NCBI RefSeq assembly: GCF_000152825.2
Contig: NC_014414.1
Location: forward strand, 1,240,001-1,304,000
DNA: 64,000 nucleotides
Direction of reading: 5' to 3'
Source: Parvularcula bermudensis HTCC2503
GTDB lineage: Bacteria; Pseudomonadota; Alphaproteobacteria; Caulobacterales; Parvularculaceae
Shown: in pieces, positions 26,160-34,460 of the stretch
Layout: each line of letters starts with the position of its first letter
Position numbering within the stretch: the first letter of the stretch is position 1
Translations under genes and position numbers: made by a program
The notes under the pieces: model-generated
Seen by the model: the letters and a program-made list of their open reading frames with translations, nothing else
The model's database searches: none
What the model was told of the DNA's origin: nothing

Positions 26160-26672
26160 ATGACCGCCTTGCCAGACGTTTCGGATATCCCGCTCGTAAA
26201 GGGACGAGACCGTGATCAATTCCTTCGTGAGCTTCTGCGGGAATTGTCGGGGGTTTTGGAAGATACAGTCGGTCTCGAAGCTGCAGAAGGGTTCGTCACA
26301 TTAGTCGGTACGCGAATGGCGGAACGAATGAATGATGAATATCTCAAGGCATTCAACGTCAAGAAAATGAATGCAAGACAAGTGGCCGAGGCGCTCGTCG
26401 ACTTGAAACAGAACATCCAAGGGGGATTTCATATCGAGCATCTGGATGAGGACAAGATGATCCTCGTCAATTCCCGGTGCCCCTTTTCCGCTCAAGTCGT
26501 GAACCGCCCTTCGCTCTGTGCCATGACGATGAATGTCTTCGGGTCGATTTCGGCAAAAAATCTGGGGTATTCCCGCTTGGAACTGCCCGAAACGATTGCG
26601 TCCGGGGCGCCAAGCTGCCGCGTGATCATACACTTCCAGGAGGGAGAAGGTGGAAGAGAATTCTTCGGCTGA
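26160..26672 (+). CDS. MetOD1-family sensor protein (methanogen output domain 1)
   Basis: A 170-residue cytoplasmic protein. After an N-terminal helix pair, the body matches the MetOD1 pattern: ARQVAEALVDLKQNIQGGF, then NSRCPFS, RPSLCAMTMNVFGSI, and LPETIASGAPSCRV. The three cysteines at 107, 120 and 153 are the ones conserved in such proteins. The domain is related in fold to V4R-type ligand or metal sensors, so a redox, metal or small-molecule input is likely; this is inference. Its last 23 bases overlap the histidine kinase gene, which makes it the probable sensory partner of that kinase. Confidence 0.72.
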   Translation: MTALPDVSDIPLVKGRDRDQFLRELLRELSGVLEDTVGLEAAEGFVTLVGTRMAERMNDEYLKAFNVKKMNARQVAEALVDLKQNIQGGFHIEHLDEDKMILVNSRCPFSAQVVNRPSLCAMTMNVFGSISAKNLGYSRLELPETIASGAPSCRVIIHFQEGEGGREFFG

Positions 26673-27882
26673 CCGATCGCTCTCCGAGGTTATCCAACGC
26701 TGCTATTTCGAACAAAACCCCATAGCCACGATCGTTGTCGGTAAGAGCGGCGAGATCGTCCTCGCGAACCGGCAGCTGGAAAGGCTGCTTCGAATAGACA
26801 GAGGCGACTTGGCCTCCGTTTCACCCCTCTCACTTTCTCTCCTCTTCTCAGGAGATCCCCGTCAGATGATCGGCGAGATGATTTCGGTCGCAGGACGCGG
26901 ACGTGTCTATCTCGAGCCAAAGACTGAAGGGTGGAAAAAGGCTGATCGCATCGCCTTCGACGTAACGCCCCTCACGCTAAGTGACCGAAAAAAAGTTGAT
27001 TACGTCCTTCTTTCGCATTGTCAGTACGATCAATACACAGCCAAAATGGCGAAATTGACAACGCGCCAGGCTGCCCTGCGGTGGGAAACCGCCCGCGAAA
27101 AAAATATCCGTGACCAGTTGGAAAGGGAGTATGTCGAGCTGGAGGAATTCAGCCGCATGGCCGCCCATGACCTGAAGGCGCCCTTGCGACACCTTTTCAC
27201 TCTGATGAATACTCTCCAGTCCGACTACGGAGAGGTGTTTCCCGATGAAGCGGCGACGCTTCTCAATTTCGCGGAGAAGTCAGCTCGCCGCCTTCACAGC
27301 TTGGTGTCGGATCTTCTCGGACATGCGCGTTGCGGCAAGCAAAGCCTCTCACTCGACACGGTCTCAGTCGAACAGGCGGTCCATTGGGTTGAGCGGGATC
27401 TGATTGAGGAGATCGACAAATATGCAGGGACGATCCTCACGCCGACGGTCGATGCGTGCATCCGGGCGGACCGCTCACTCTTGCACCAATTGCTCCAGAA
27501 TTTGATTGGCAACGCACTTAAATATCGATCGCCTGAGCGGGCGCCGGTCATCCATATCCAGCTTGACCCCGAAGAGGGGCGGCTGACCGTCGGGGACAAT
27601 GGGGTTGGCTTCGACAATTCGCAGAAAGAGAAGATTTTCGGCGCCTTTCAACGCTTGCCCTCCACCTCCCATATCGAAGGCAGCGGAGTCGGTCTCGCCA
27701 CCTGCCAGCGTATTTGCCAACGACATGGATGGAAGATCACTGCGGAGGGGGAGCCCGATAAAGGCGCCTTGTTCACCGTCACCGGGATCGAGATGGCGGA
27801 AGAAGAGGTGAAGCCCCCAACGGAGACGGACTGCGGCTCACCGATTTATCTCGTCAGTGGCGCACGGGCCGAAACCGCTTAG
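26650..27882 (+). CDS. PAS-domain sensor histidine kinase, orphan
   Basis: A 410-residue soluble kinase. A PAS domain spans about 15-125 and a coiled linker 130-165. The dimerisation domain has phospho-acceptor His173 in MAAHDLKAPLR, the form seen in phytochrome-like and bacteriophytochrome kinases. The ATPase domain has NLIGNALKYR (N box), DNGVGFD (G1), FQRLPS (F box) and GSGVGLATCQRI (G2). GTG 26650 has GGAGGGAGAAG upstream and lies within the MetOD1 gene. No membrane helix and no response regulator gene is near, so its output partner is elsewhere. Confidence 0.88.
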   Translation: MEENSSADRSLSEVIQRCYFEQNPIATIVVGKSGEIVLANRQLERLLRIDRGDLASVSPLSLSLLFSGDPRQMIGEMISVAGRGRVYLEPKTEGWKKADRIAFDVTPLTLSDRKKVDYVLLSHCQYDQYTAKMAKLTTRQAALRWETAREKNIRDQLEREYVELEEFSRMAAHDLKAPLRHLFTLMNTLQSDYGEVFPDEAATLLNFAEKSARRLHSLVSDLLGHARCGKQSLSLDTVSVEQAVHWVERDLIEEIDKYAGTILTPTVDACIRADRSLLHQLLQNLIGNALKYRSPERAPVIHIQLDPEEGRLTVGDNGVGFDNSQKEKIFGAFQRLPSTSHIEGSGVGLATCQRICQRHGWKITAEGEPDKGALFTVTGIEMAEEEVKPPTETDCGSPIYLVSGARAETA

Positions 27883-27891
27883 AGGTCGGTT

Positions 27892-28110
27892 TCACTCTGC
27901 TTCTTTTTTGCGGAACGTCACTGCGAATAACGGCTTGCCGTCGAACAAGTCCTGCGGACCGCCATCGCCTTCGATCATTTGGAACTGGCGTGGGGTGATC
28001 GACCCCTCCAGCACATACCCTTTTTCCGCCATTTTCCCGCGGTGAAATTCGAGAGCGGCGGCGGAAAATTCGTGGGCGAGGATGGTGATGCGTTCGGGGG
28101 CTTGGTCCAT
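27892..28110 (-). CDS. Small hypothetical protein
   Basis: A 72-residue soluble protein (begins MDQAPERITILAHEF) with an alternating strand-helix-strand pattern: ITILAHEFSAAALEFHRGKMAEKGYVLEGSI. AAGGA lies about ten bases upstream. I do not recognise the family. It converges with the histidine kinase gene, which stops nine bases away, and has 178 bases of shared promoter region with the exported protein gene upstream. Confidence 0.55.
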   Translation of the reverse strand: MDQAPERITILAHEFSAAALEFHRGKMAEKGYVLEGSITPRQFQMIEGDGGPQDLFDGKPLFAVTFRKKEAE

Positions 28111-28288
28111 TGATTGGTTATCCTTCTCGCCTAAGGGGGAGGGTAGGGGCTTACCTATGTCATAGGGTTGAAAGCAGGTTCGTCCCGGATTTTCAATCGT
28201 CCCTGCGGCATCATCGTGGCGCAACATGGGCAAAGCACCTTTGGAGGACCGTGGAAGCGCGCGCCTCCTTGCGGGAGGAGTAGGGGTC

Positions 28289-30277
28289 ATGGGGCTTGCC
28301 GGAAGGTGCTGCCGCCTCAGTACGGTGGCAGGAATAAGTCTCCTCACGGCGGCCCTCGCCCCCCCCATAGCGGCTGAAATGCGCCCGGCCCCCACAGCCT
28401 CGGGCGAAGAGGTGGCTTGCCTGACGCTCTATCCGGGGGACCGCTCGGCGAGGGGGGCAGGGATAACCCGCCTTGGGATCGTTTTCGCGCCCGGCATGGT
28501 GGTGGCGACGGATTCCCTGATCGCAAAGATCGGCGATGACCAGCGCCGAGCCTATCTGACGCCCCTGGCGACATATCAAGACGGCTCGGTCAAGCACGGC
28601 GCCCTTGTTGTGGAGACGGCCGGTCTGCCCCCGCGGCTTCTGAGCGGCGCGCTGCGCCGGCTTGAGGGAACGGCCGAGGCCCCCCCCCTCCAGATTGATC
28701 TGGCGGACGCTTTTGCCGGGGTACGGGTTGAGGCCACCGGCACCCTTGGCGGCGGCGATCATCAAGCGACGCTCTTATTGGCGGAGCTGATCGCTAACGC
28801 AGAGACGCAAACCGTCACCCCGCTTTCGCAAGATGTACGGGTCCGGGTCGCGCTCTCTCCTTTGCTCTCCTTGGTCATCGATGCGCGGATTTTCGTCGAT
28901 GGCAGGCGGGAATTGCGACTGACCTTCGAGAATCAGAGGACGTTTTCCGCCTATCCGCGGGAGCTCCATTATGAAGTGGCCATTGAGGGGTGGACGGAGG
29001 AGCCTGTCCGGCAGCGGGTCGCCCTTCACCCCCGTAATAGTGCTTGGACCTGGGCCCTTGAGGACGCCCCCCGGCGGGCCGCCGCGCAATGTCCCACGGA
29101 TCTCATGGCCCGCGCCGCTTTTCCCGCCCTGGCGCCGCACCGCAACCCCCCTCCGATCCTCGGGTCTGAGCTCCCCTCACCGGTCTTGCCGGGCGAGACC
29201 GGTTCTCTTCAGCCCTCCATGGGGGCGGGGGGGGCGCGCCCCGATATTGGTCCGGTTACCCATTGGACGGCGGCCTGGCTGCGCGATGGGCAAAGGCGAG
29301 CGCCGGAATGGGTGATCGGGCTTGCCGATCTATCCCTCACCATCCCCTGGCATTTCGACGACGATCCCCCGGGGGCGCCCGTCAATCCACAGGAAAACCC
29401 GACCTTCTGGGCCGACGCGCGCGGCAGTGGACAGGGGGAGGCGAAGTTCCCGCCGATCCTGTTCGCCGGGTCGTCGGGCCCGTGGGACCCCGATCTCGCC
29501 CATAAGCCTAGCCTCGCCTACCCCGCCTATGTTCTCACCGCAGAGCCGATTTATGCCGATGCCCTCGCCGATGAGGCGGCTTACGCCCTCAATGGCCTTT
29601 GGCCCGAATTTCGGGCGCCAACCGGCCTTAGTGTCGCCAGAAGCCTGCAATTGCGGACGACCGCCTGGGGGCTGAGGAGCCTTGCCAATGCGGCCTTCAT
29701 TCTGCCTGACACCGACCCCCTGAAACCGGTCTTTGCGCAGGCGCGGGACACCACCCTCGCGGAGCTGAAGGCGAGGCAGGTCCGGCGCGGCATTCTGTCG
29801 GGTATCGTGTCGACCCCCTCTGCGCCCGAGCCGTCGGCCATTTCACCTTGGCAGCATGATTTCCTGGCCCTGGTGCTTGCCCTCGAAACACGGAGAGGCA
29901 GTTCTCTTGCCCGGCAATTGCTGACGGACATGGCGCCATTCCTGTTGGCCCGCGCGGCGGCGGCGCCCGAAACCTTGCCCCTCCGCGCGGGGCTCCGCCT
30001 GGCGACGGGCCCGAGGGAGGGAGAGATTTTCACGGATTGGGCCGAGGCCGATCGGGAGACGGCGCGCCGCTTCCCCCGTCAGACGGTCTATCCAGAGAAT
30101 GGCGGCGGCCAGCTTTCCGTGCTTCGGGCGGCCCTTATCGCCCTAGGGCAGGTGACGGACGATGAGCGCGCCACCCAAGCGGCGGTGCCGCTGGGACGGG
30201 TGGCCGGTACCCGGCGTTTATCCGACCCCGATTTCCCCGAGGGGCGGGCGGGGATGGGCCAATTCACTTATGACTGA
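28289..30277 (+). CDS. Large uncharacterised exported protein
   Basis: A 662-residue protein that I cannot assign. ATG 28289 has GGAGGAG eight bases upstream and starts a signal peptide (LSTVAGISLLTAALAPPIAAEM). The next region (GITRLGIVFAPGMVVATDSLI, YQDGSVKHGALVVET) is beta rich and resembles N-terminal domains of secreted rhamnogalacturonan-lyase-like or YetA-like proteins. The C-terminal half is helical with many paired Trp/Pro segments (IPWHFDDDPPGAP, PWDPDLAHKPSLAYPAY), suggestive of an alpha-toroid as in polysaccharide lyases. No catalytic residues can be named. The gene is unusually rich in G and C runs. A polysaccharide-directed role is only an inference from shape. Confidence 0.75.
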   Translation: MGLAGRCCRLSTVAGISLLTAALAPPIAAEMRPAPTASGEEVACLTLYPGDRSARGAGITRLGIVFAPGMVVATDSLIAKIGDDQRRAYLTPLATYQDGSVKHGALVVETAGLPPRLLSGALRRLEGTAEAPPLQIDLADAFAGVRVEATGTLGGGDHQATLLLAELIANAETQTVTPLSQDVRVRVALSPLLSLVIDARIFVDGRRELRLTFENQRTFSAYPRELHYEVAIEGWTEEPVRQRVALHPRNSAWTWALEDAPRRAAAQCPTDLMARAAFPALAPHRNPPPILGSELPSPVLPGETGSLQPSMGAGGARPDIGPVTHWTAAWLRDGQRRAPEWVIGLADLSLTIPWHFDDDPPGAPVNPQENPTFWADARGSGQGEAKFPPILFAGSSGPWDPDLAHKPSLAYPAYVLTAEPIYADALADEAAYALNGLWPEFRAPTGLSVARSLQLRTTAWGLRSLANAAFILPDTDPLKPVFAQARDTTLAELKARQVRRGILSGIVSTPSAPEPSAISPWQHDFLALVLALETRRGSSLARQLLTDMAPFLLARAAAAPETLPLRAGLRLATGPREGEIFTDWAEADRETARRFPRQTVYPENGGGQLSVLRAALIALGQVTDDERATQAAVPLGRVAGTRRLSDPDFPEGRAGMGQFTYD

Positions 30278-30299
30278 CGCTTACCTCGCTGGCTGACGC

Positions 30300-31355
30300 T
30301 CACCCGGCGATCGAGACCGGCTCGAGACCGGAGAGACGCATGACGACTGGCCGAGCGGGACGCTGACGCGGCGGGACCCCCGACACGCGCGCGGCGAAGG
30401 CGCGGATGTGATCCGGGGTCGTCCCGCAGCAGCCGCCAATGATGTTGAGAAAGCCACTCTCCGCCCATTCGCCGATATGGGCTGCCATCCCCTCCGGGGT
30501 TTCGTCATATTCCCCGAAGGCGTTCGGCAGTCCGGCATTGGGATAGGCGGAAACATAGGTCTCAGCGATCCGCGACAATTCCATGATATAGGGGCGCATA
30601 AGATCAGGGCCGAGGGCACAATTGATCCCGACGCTGAGGGGCTCGGCGTGGCGAACACTATTCCAGAACCCTTCGGTGGTTTGCCCCGAAAGCGTGCGGC
30701 CTGACTGGTCCGTAATCGTCACTGACAGCATGAGCGGCACTTTTTCGCCAAGTTCGCCGAAGAGTTGATCGATACCGAACAGGGCCGCCTTCGCATTCAG
30801 CGTGTCGAAGATCGTTTCGATCAGCAATAAATCCGCCCCCCCCTCGAGGAGCCCCCGGGCGGCCTCGGCATAGGCGGCGGCGAGACTGTCGAAGTCGGTG
30901 TTGCGCGCGCCGGGGTCGTTGACATCGGGGCTGATCGAGGCGGTGCGGTTGGTCGGCCCGATGGCCCCCGCCACAAAGCGCGGCTTGTCGCGGGTGGCGG
31001 CCGCGTCCGCCGCCTGCCGCGCAATGCGGGCGCCCTCGACATTCAGCTCATAGGCGAGGGACTGCATGTCGTAATCGGCCTGGGCGATGGTGGTGGAGCT
31101 GAATGTGTTGGTTTCGATGATGTCGGCACCGGCCGCGAGATACTCATCATGGATCGACCTGATCAGATCAGGTTTTGTCAGCGTGAGGAGATCGTTATTG
31201 CCACCGAGGTCTTTCGGCCAGTCGGCGAAACGCTCGCCCCGGTAATCCTCCTCGGTGGGCTTGGCCCGTTGGATCATCGTCCCCCCCGCCCCGTCGAGGA
31301 TCAAAATCCGCTCTTCCAGGGCTGAGATCAGGCTGTCTCGTCGACTAGAGGTCAT
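30300..31355 (-). CDS. metH: Homocysteine methyltransferase module of split methionine synthase (MetH1)
   Basis: A 351-residue cytoplasmic protein equal to the first domain of cobalamin-dependent methionine synthase. Blocks [59 protein letters not shown] and FDTLNAKAA match MetH closely. The zinc ligands are Cys in GINCALG and the pair in [10 protein letters not shown]. The folate-, cobalamin- and activation domains are missing; the next gene is convergent and unrelated, so the second half must be encoded elsewhere, as in other alphaproteobacteria with split MetH. No Shine-Dalgarno precedes ATG 31355; a ten-codon leader ORF with a strong ribosome site overlaps the start. Confidence 0.93.
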   Translation of the reverse strand: MTSSRRDSLISALEERILILDGAGGTMIQRAKPTEEDYRGERFADWPKDLGGNNDLLTLTKPDLIRSIHDEYLAAGADIIETNTFSSTTIAQADYDMQSLAYELNVEGARIARQAADAAATRDKPRFVAGAIGPTNRTASISPDVNDPGARNTDFDSLAAAYAEAARGLLEGGADLLLIETIFDTLNAKAALFGIDQLFGELGEKVPLMLSVTITDQSGRTLSGQTTEGFWNSVRHAEPLSVGINCALGPDLMRPYIMELSRIAETYVSAYPNAGLPNAFGEYDETPEGMAAHIGEWAESGFLNIIGGCCGTTPDHIRAFAARVSGVPPRQRPARPVVMRLSGLEPVSIAG

Positions 31356-31377
31356 CGTGGCGCATCCATTCGTCCAT
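31345..31377 (-). CDS. Putative ten-codon leader ORF overlapping metH start
   Basis: ATG 31377 opens [10 protein letters not shown] and a TAG stop at 31347-31345. The Shine-Dalgarno AGGAGGG (31388-31382) is ideally placed for this ATG but 27 bases from the metH ATG at 31355, which lies in another frame inside the leader. Ribosomes ending at 31345 would be placed to restart on metH. Upstream, ATAAAG-AAAG-CTTTAT (about 31413-31398) can form a small hairpin. Translation of the peptide is inferred, not shown. Confidence 0.5.
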   Translation of the reverse strand: MDEWMRHDDL

Positions 31378-31508
31378 CTTTCCCTCCTAATATATAAAGC
31401 TTTCTTTATGTCTTAAAGGCGGGGCTGCCGCTTTTTCTTCCCCCATCTGCACGAATTGCGGTATGGGCGACGACTTTCCGGCGGCAGGGCCGATAGGATA
31501 CAACACCC

Positions 31509-31814
31509 ATGGATCAAACATTTCTCAGCTATGCGTTGACGGATATAAGGTTTTCGTTTGCCAGCATGACGGCCATCGCTTTGCGACTTTGCGTGCCGCT
31601 CGCGGCGACGATCGCCTTTCTGGTGGCCGTCGATGCCCAAGCGGGCGGCTTGCTTGCCGCCCTCGGCGCCACCTTGCTGTGGCTGCTGGCCGAATGGTCG
31701 GTCCTATTGTGCCGCATGGCTCGCCGGCTCGCCCTTGGCCAAGAATGGCCCGAGCGACTTCTGGCGATGAATCTCTTTGCCATGATCCGGCATTTGTTGC
31801 GCGCTTATTATTGA
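31509..31814 (+). CDS. Small membrane protein, unknown
   Basis: A 101-residue protein with two probable membrane helices (about 19-41 and 45-66, LVAVDAQAGGLLAALGATLLWLLAEWSVLLC) and a basic, amphipathic C-terminus. AGGAT lies about ten bases before ATG 31509. No family recognised. It is divergent from metH and precedes sodB by 90 bases, so co-transcription with sodB is possible. Confidence 0.55.
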   Translation: MDQTFLSYALTDIRFSFASMTAIALRLCVPLAATIAFLVAVDAQAGGLLAALGATLLWLLAEWSVLLCRMARRLALGQEWPERLLAMNLFAMIRHLLRAYY

Positions 31815-31842
31815 GCAAGCGTCCCCGCACGCCGTTGGGCCG

Positions 31843-31870
31843 TTGACGGGTCGGACAGGGTGGTTACTTC
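31843..31870 (+). promoter_or_regulatory. Possible sodB promoter
   Basis: TTGACG at 31843-31848, a 16-base spacer and TACTTC at 31865-31870. This would start transcription near 31877, about 28 bases before the sodB ATG. The -10 box matches the consensus poorly. Confidence 0.3.
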
Positions 31871-31904
31871 ATGGGAGAGTTTCACTTCCAATAGGAGACG
31901 ACCC

Positions 31905-32513
31905 ATGGCCATTTCATTGATGGACTTACCCTACGAGAAAACGGCGCTGGCGCCGCATATTTCTGAGGACACGCTCAACTATCACCACGGCAAGCACCAC
32001 CAGGCCTATGTGACCAAGACCAATGACGCGATCAAAGGGACGGCCCTCGACGATGCCGATCTCGAAGCGATTGTGAAGGAAGCGAAAAAGACCGCCAATC
32101 AGGGGCTGTTCAACAATTCAGCACAGGTCTGGAACCACAATATCTATTGGCAATCCATGAGCCCCAATGGCGGCGGCGCGCCGAAGGCGGGAAGCAAGAT
32201 CGCCGAAGCCATCGATAAGAGCTTTGGATCGTACGATGAGTTCAAAGCGAAATTCAAAGATGCGGGTGGGACGCAATTTGGATCCGGCTGGGCCTGGCTC
32301 GTGGCGAAAAAGGACGGCAGCCTGGAGATCCTGAAAACGCTGAACGCCGATTGTCCCCTCACCGATGAGAGTGTGACGACGCTTCTCACCATGGATGTGT
32401 GGGAGCACGCCTATTATCTCGATTATCAAAATGCGCGTCCTGACTATATGACGCATTTCCTCGACAATCTGGTGAATTGGGATTTCGCGGAAGAGCGCCT
32501 TGCCGCGGCCTGA
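31905..32513 (+). CDS. sodB: Iron/manganese superoxide dismutase
   Basis: A 202-residue cytoplasmic enzyme that converts superoxide to peroxide and oxygen. Metal ligands are His27 (YHHGKHHQAYV), His78 (WNHNIYW) and the Asp and His of DVWEHAYYLDYQ. The pattern resembles iron-type SodB, but metal choice cannot be settled by eye. ATG 31905 follows AGGAGA at seven bases; an in-frame GTG at 31860 would add residues not seen in the family. A strong terminator follows 23 bases after the stop. Confidence 0.95.
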   Translation: MAISLMDLPYEKTALAPHISEDTLNYHHGKHHQAYVTKTNDAIKGTALDDADLEAIVKEAKKTANQGLFNNSAQVWNHNIYWQSMSPNGGGAPKAGSKIAEAIDKSFGSYDEFKAKFKDAGGTQFGSGWAWLVAKKDGSLEILKTLNADCPLTDESVTTLLTMDVWEHAYYLDYQNARPDYMTHFLDNLVNWDFAEERLAAA

Positions 32514-32535
32514 CGCATTAAACGTCTGATGAGGG

Positions 32536-32566
32536 GGGCGGAGAGACCATCTCTCCGCCCTTTTTT
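32536..32566 (+). terminator. Intrinsic terminator of sodB
   Basis: An eleven-pair GC-rich stem (32536-32546 with 32550-32560) closed by a CCA loop, followed by six T at 32561-32566. This is the clearest rho-independent terminator in the window. Confidence 0.93.
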
Positions 32567-32574
32567 ATTGGCGA

Positions 32575-33327
32575 CTACTTTTTGCCAAAGCCCGCAAGCC
32601 GGTCTGCGGAATCCGTAATCTGAGGATACTCACGTGACAATTCTTCGGCGAGGGCGTCCTCAAGGGGACGATTCTCCGCCGCCAGGGCGAACAAATCCTT
32701 ATAGGCACCGATCGCGCCGGGGGAATTGGCGGCGATCCGCTTGGTGATGTCATCGAGCGCGGCGTCAAGCTCCGCCTCCGACGCAAAGGCAGCATTGGCG
32801 AGCCCCCAACGGGCCGCCTCGTCGCCGGAAAATGTCTTTGCGGTGAAGGACAATTCGCGCGCGCGGCGCAGGCCGACGGCCTGCACCAGGGTCTGGCTCA
32901 TCCCCCATGTGGGGCGGAGGCCGAATTTGGCGTGGGTGTCACCGAATTTCGTGTCCAGGGTGGTCAGGATGAAGTCGCAGTGAAGAGCCAGCTCAAGGGC
33001 ACCGGTGAAACAGGCCCCATGAACCCTGGCGATCACGGGGACCTTGCTGGCGCGAATAGCTTTGGCCGTCTCACCGGCCGGCCCGTCAAAGGCCTCCCCC
33101 ACCTTGCCATGGGTAAGAGTTGATTGCTGCAAGATCTTGAGGTCGACGCCCGCGGAAAAGGCCCGGCCAGCGCCGCGCAACACAATAGCCTTGGCGGTGG
33201 CGCTGGCCTCCTGGACCGCTTCTTTCAACGCGCCGAGAAGCTCGGCGGTGAAGGCGTTCATCGCATCGGGGCGGTTCAGGGTGAGGGTGGTGACCCCGTC
33301 TTGGGTCTCGGTAAGCAGTTCGGTCAT
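32575..33327 (-). CDS. Enoyl-CoA hydratase/isomerase-family protein
   Basis: A 250-residue crotonase-fold protein. The oxyanion-hole segments are AGRAFSAGVDLK and HGACFTGALELALHCD. The first catalytic Glu position is kept in GALELAL, but the second region reads FGDTHAKFGL where classical hydratases have a Pro-Glu pair, so that Glu is replaced by His. It may therefore catalyse another crotonase reaction or a specialised isomerisation. TAGGAGG lies before ATG 33327, which removes a long spurious extension. It is the last gene of a minus-strand group; its neighbours are hydrolases. Confidence 0.87.
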   Translation of the reverse strand: MTELLTETQDGVTTLTLNRPDAMNAFTAELLGALKEAVQEASATAKAIVLRGAGRAFSAGVDLKILQQSTLTHGKVGEAFDGPAGETAKAIRASKVPVIARVHGACFTGALELALHCDFILTTLDTKFGDTHAKFGLRPTWGMSQTLVQAVGLRRARELSFTAKTFSGDEAARWGLANAAFASEAELDAALDDITKRIAANSPGAIGAYKDLFALAAENRPLEDALAEELSREYPQITDSADRLAGFGKK

Positions 33328-33416
33328 GGGCGTCCTCCTATCACTGCGGACGCTACCTTTGTAGGACGCCAAAGGCAAAAAATTGCCGTGGGGCCGCCCG
33401 TATCTCCTGCCCCAGA

Positions 33417-34460
33417 TCAGGGCGAAAAGGTCGAGGCCACAATATCCGCAAATTGCAAAATCTGACGGTCGGCTGCAAGCCGGGTGGCTTCTGGTTCCGT
33501 GTAGAAACAATGGCCGGTGTCTTTGAACCGGACCAGTCGACACTGGGGCAGCTGGTCGCCGCAAATCTCGATTGTCCGATCATTGAAGATCACGCGATCA
33601 TTTTCCGCGATCAGGGCCAGTACCGGGATATCGACATGCGACAGGTCCGCTTCCTCCGCCAGCCTTTTCCCCGATCGGTCCATTCCCGCCACCCATTCGG
33701 CGGTCGGGGCACTCACCCGGAACGCCGGATTGGTGATGTAATAGGCCCGCTGAAGCGCGGAGCGTTGATCGTTATAGGTACAAGGATTATCGCCGGAAAG
33801 CATGTCCCGGTCGATCCGATAGATCTGACCGCCGGGGACGAGGGCGCCGCCGAGCCCGATCCGCTCTTGAACGCCAAGAATCGCTAGGGTTGGCCCTTCG
33901 GGCACGATCCGCGACCTGACCCGGAAACTTGGCATATGCAGGATCAGCGCATCCGCATCGAGGGTGCCGTCAGCCTGCGCCAGAAAGGCGATATGCCCAC
34001 CGAAACTATGCCCTGAGGCAATCAAAGGTCGCGGTTGATCGGGCAGGGCCGCCGCGGCGAAGGTACTGACGATCCGGGAATAATCCTCCATATCCCCCGA
34101 CCAGGGCCGATCGGGGTGGTCGGCCCGCCCGTCGGATCCGCCCTGTCCGGGCAGATCGAGCCCGATAACGGTGTAGCCGTTCTCATGCCAACGGGTCAGG
34201 GCACCGGCATAATACTCAATGAAGGTCGTGAAGCCGGGCATGAATAAGATGGTGCCCTTGGCATTCTCGGCTTCGGCGATCCCCCAACGCAATTCGCCCG
34301 CTTCGAAGGGAAAGGTACGCCATTCCCATGCCGTGGGAAGGGGGGGCGCATGGCGGTCGATTTCCGCTTCGGCCCAGGCTAGGCGATCCTGGGCGCCGGG
34401 GGTCGCACAGGCCGCGACCATCCCTATCAGGACAAGGGCGGCCAGTGATTGACAGGTCAT
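33417..34460 (-). CDS. Alpha/beta hydrolase lipoprotein (lysophospholipase-like), copy A
   Basis: A 347-residue hydrolase of the serine-aminopeptidase S33/PldB group. The N-terminus is a lipoprotein signal (LVLIGMVAACAT). The nucleophile elbow is the standard GHSFGG, with the acid in LIAENDRVIF and His in DTGHCFYTEP. It should be membrane anchored and act on lipids or small esters. ATG 34460 overlaps the stop of copy B by four bases. The two proteins share order and spacing of nearly all motifs, so they arose by tandem duplication. Confidence 0.88.
   Translation of the reverse strand: MTCQSLAALVLIGMVAACATPGAQDRLAWAEAEIDRHAPPLPTAWEWRTFPFEAGELRWGIAEAENAKGTILFMPGFTTFIEYYAGALTRWHENGYTVIGLDLPGQGGSDGRADHPDRPWSGDMEDYSRIVSTFAAAALPDQPRPLIASGHSFGGHIAFLAQADGTLDADALILHMPSFRVRSRIVPEGPTLAILGVQERIGLGGALVPGGQIYRIDRDMLSGDNPCTYNDQRSALQRAYYITNPAFRVSAPTAEWVAGMDRSGKRLAEEADLSHVDIPVLALIAENDRVIFNDRTIEICGDQLPQCRLVRFKDTGHCFYTEPEATRLAADRQILQFADIVASTFSP

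Noticed and set aside
31419-31436. Terminator on the plus strand upstream of the small membrane protein
   Set aside because: A GCGG/CCGC hairpin is followed by five T, but the stem has only four to five pairs and no plus-strand gene ends nearby.
31356-31460. SAM-type riboswitch in the metH leader
   Set aside because: A TAAAGAAA segment resembles part of SAM-II, but the paired elements and the GCUUGC-like core are not present in order. A covariance search with SAM-II, SAM-V and SAH models would settle it.
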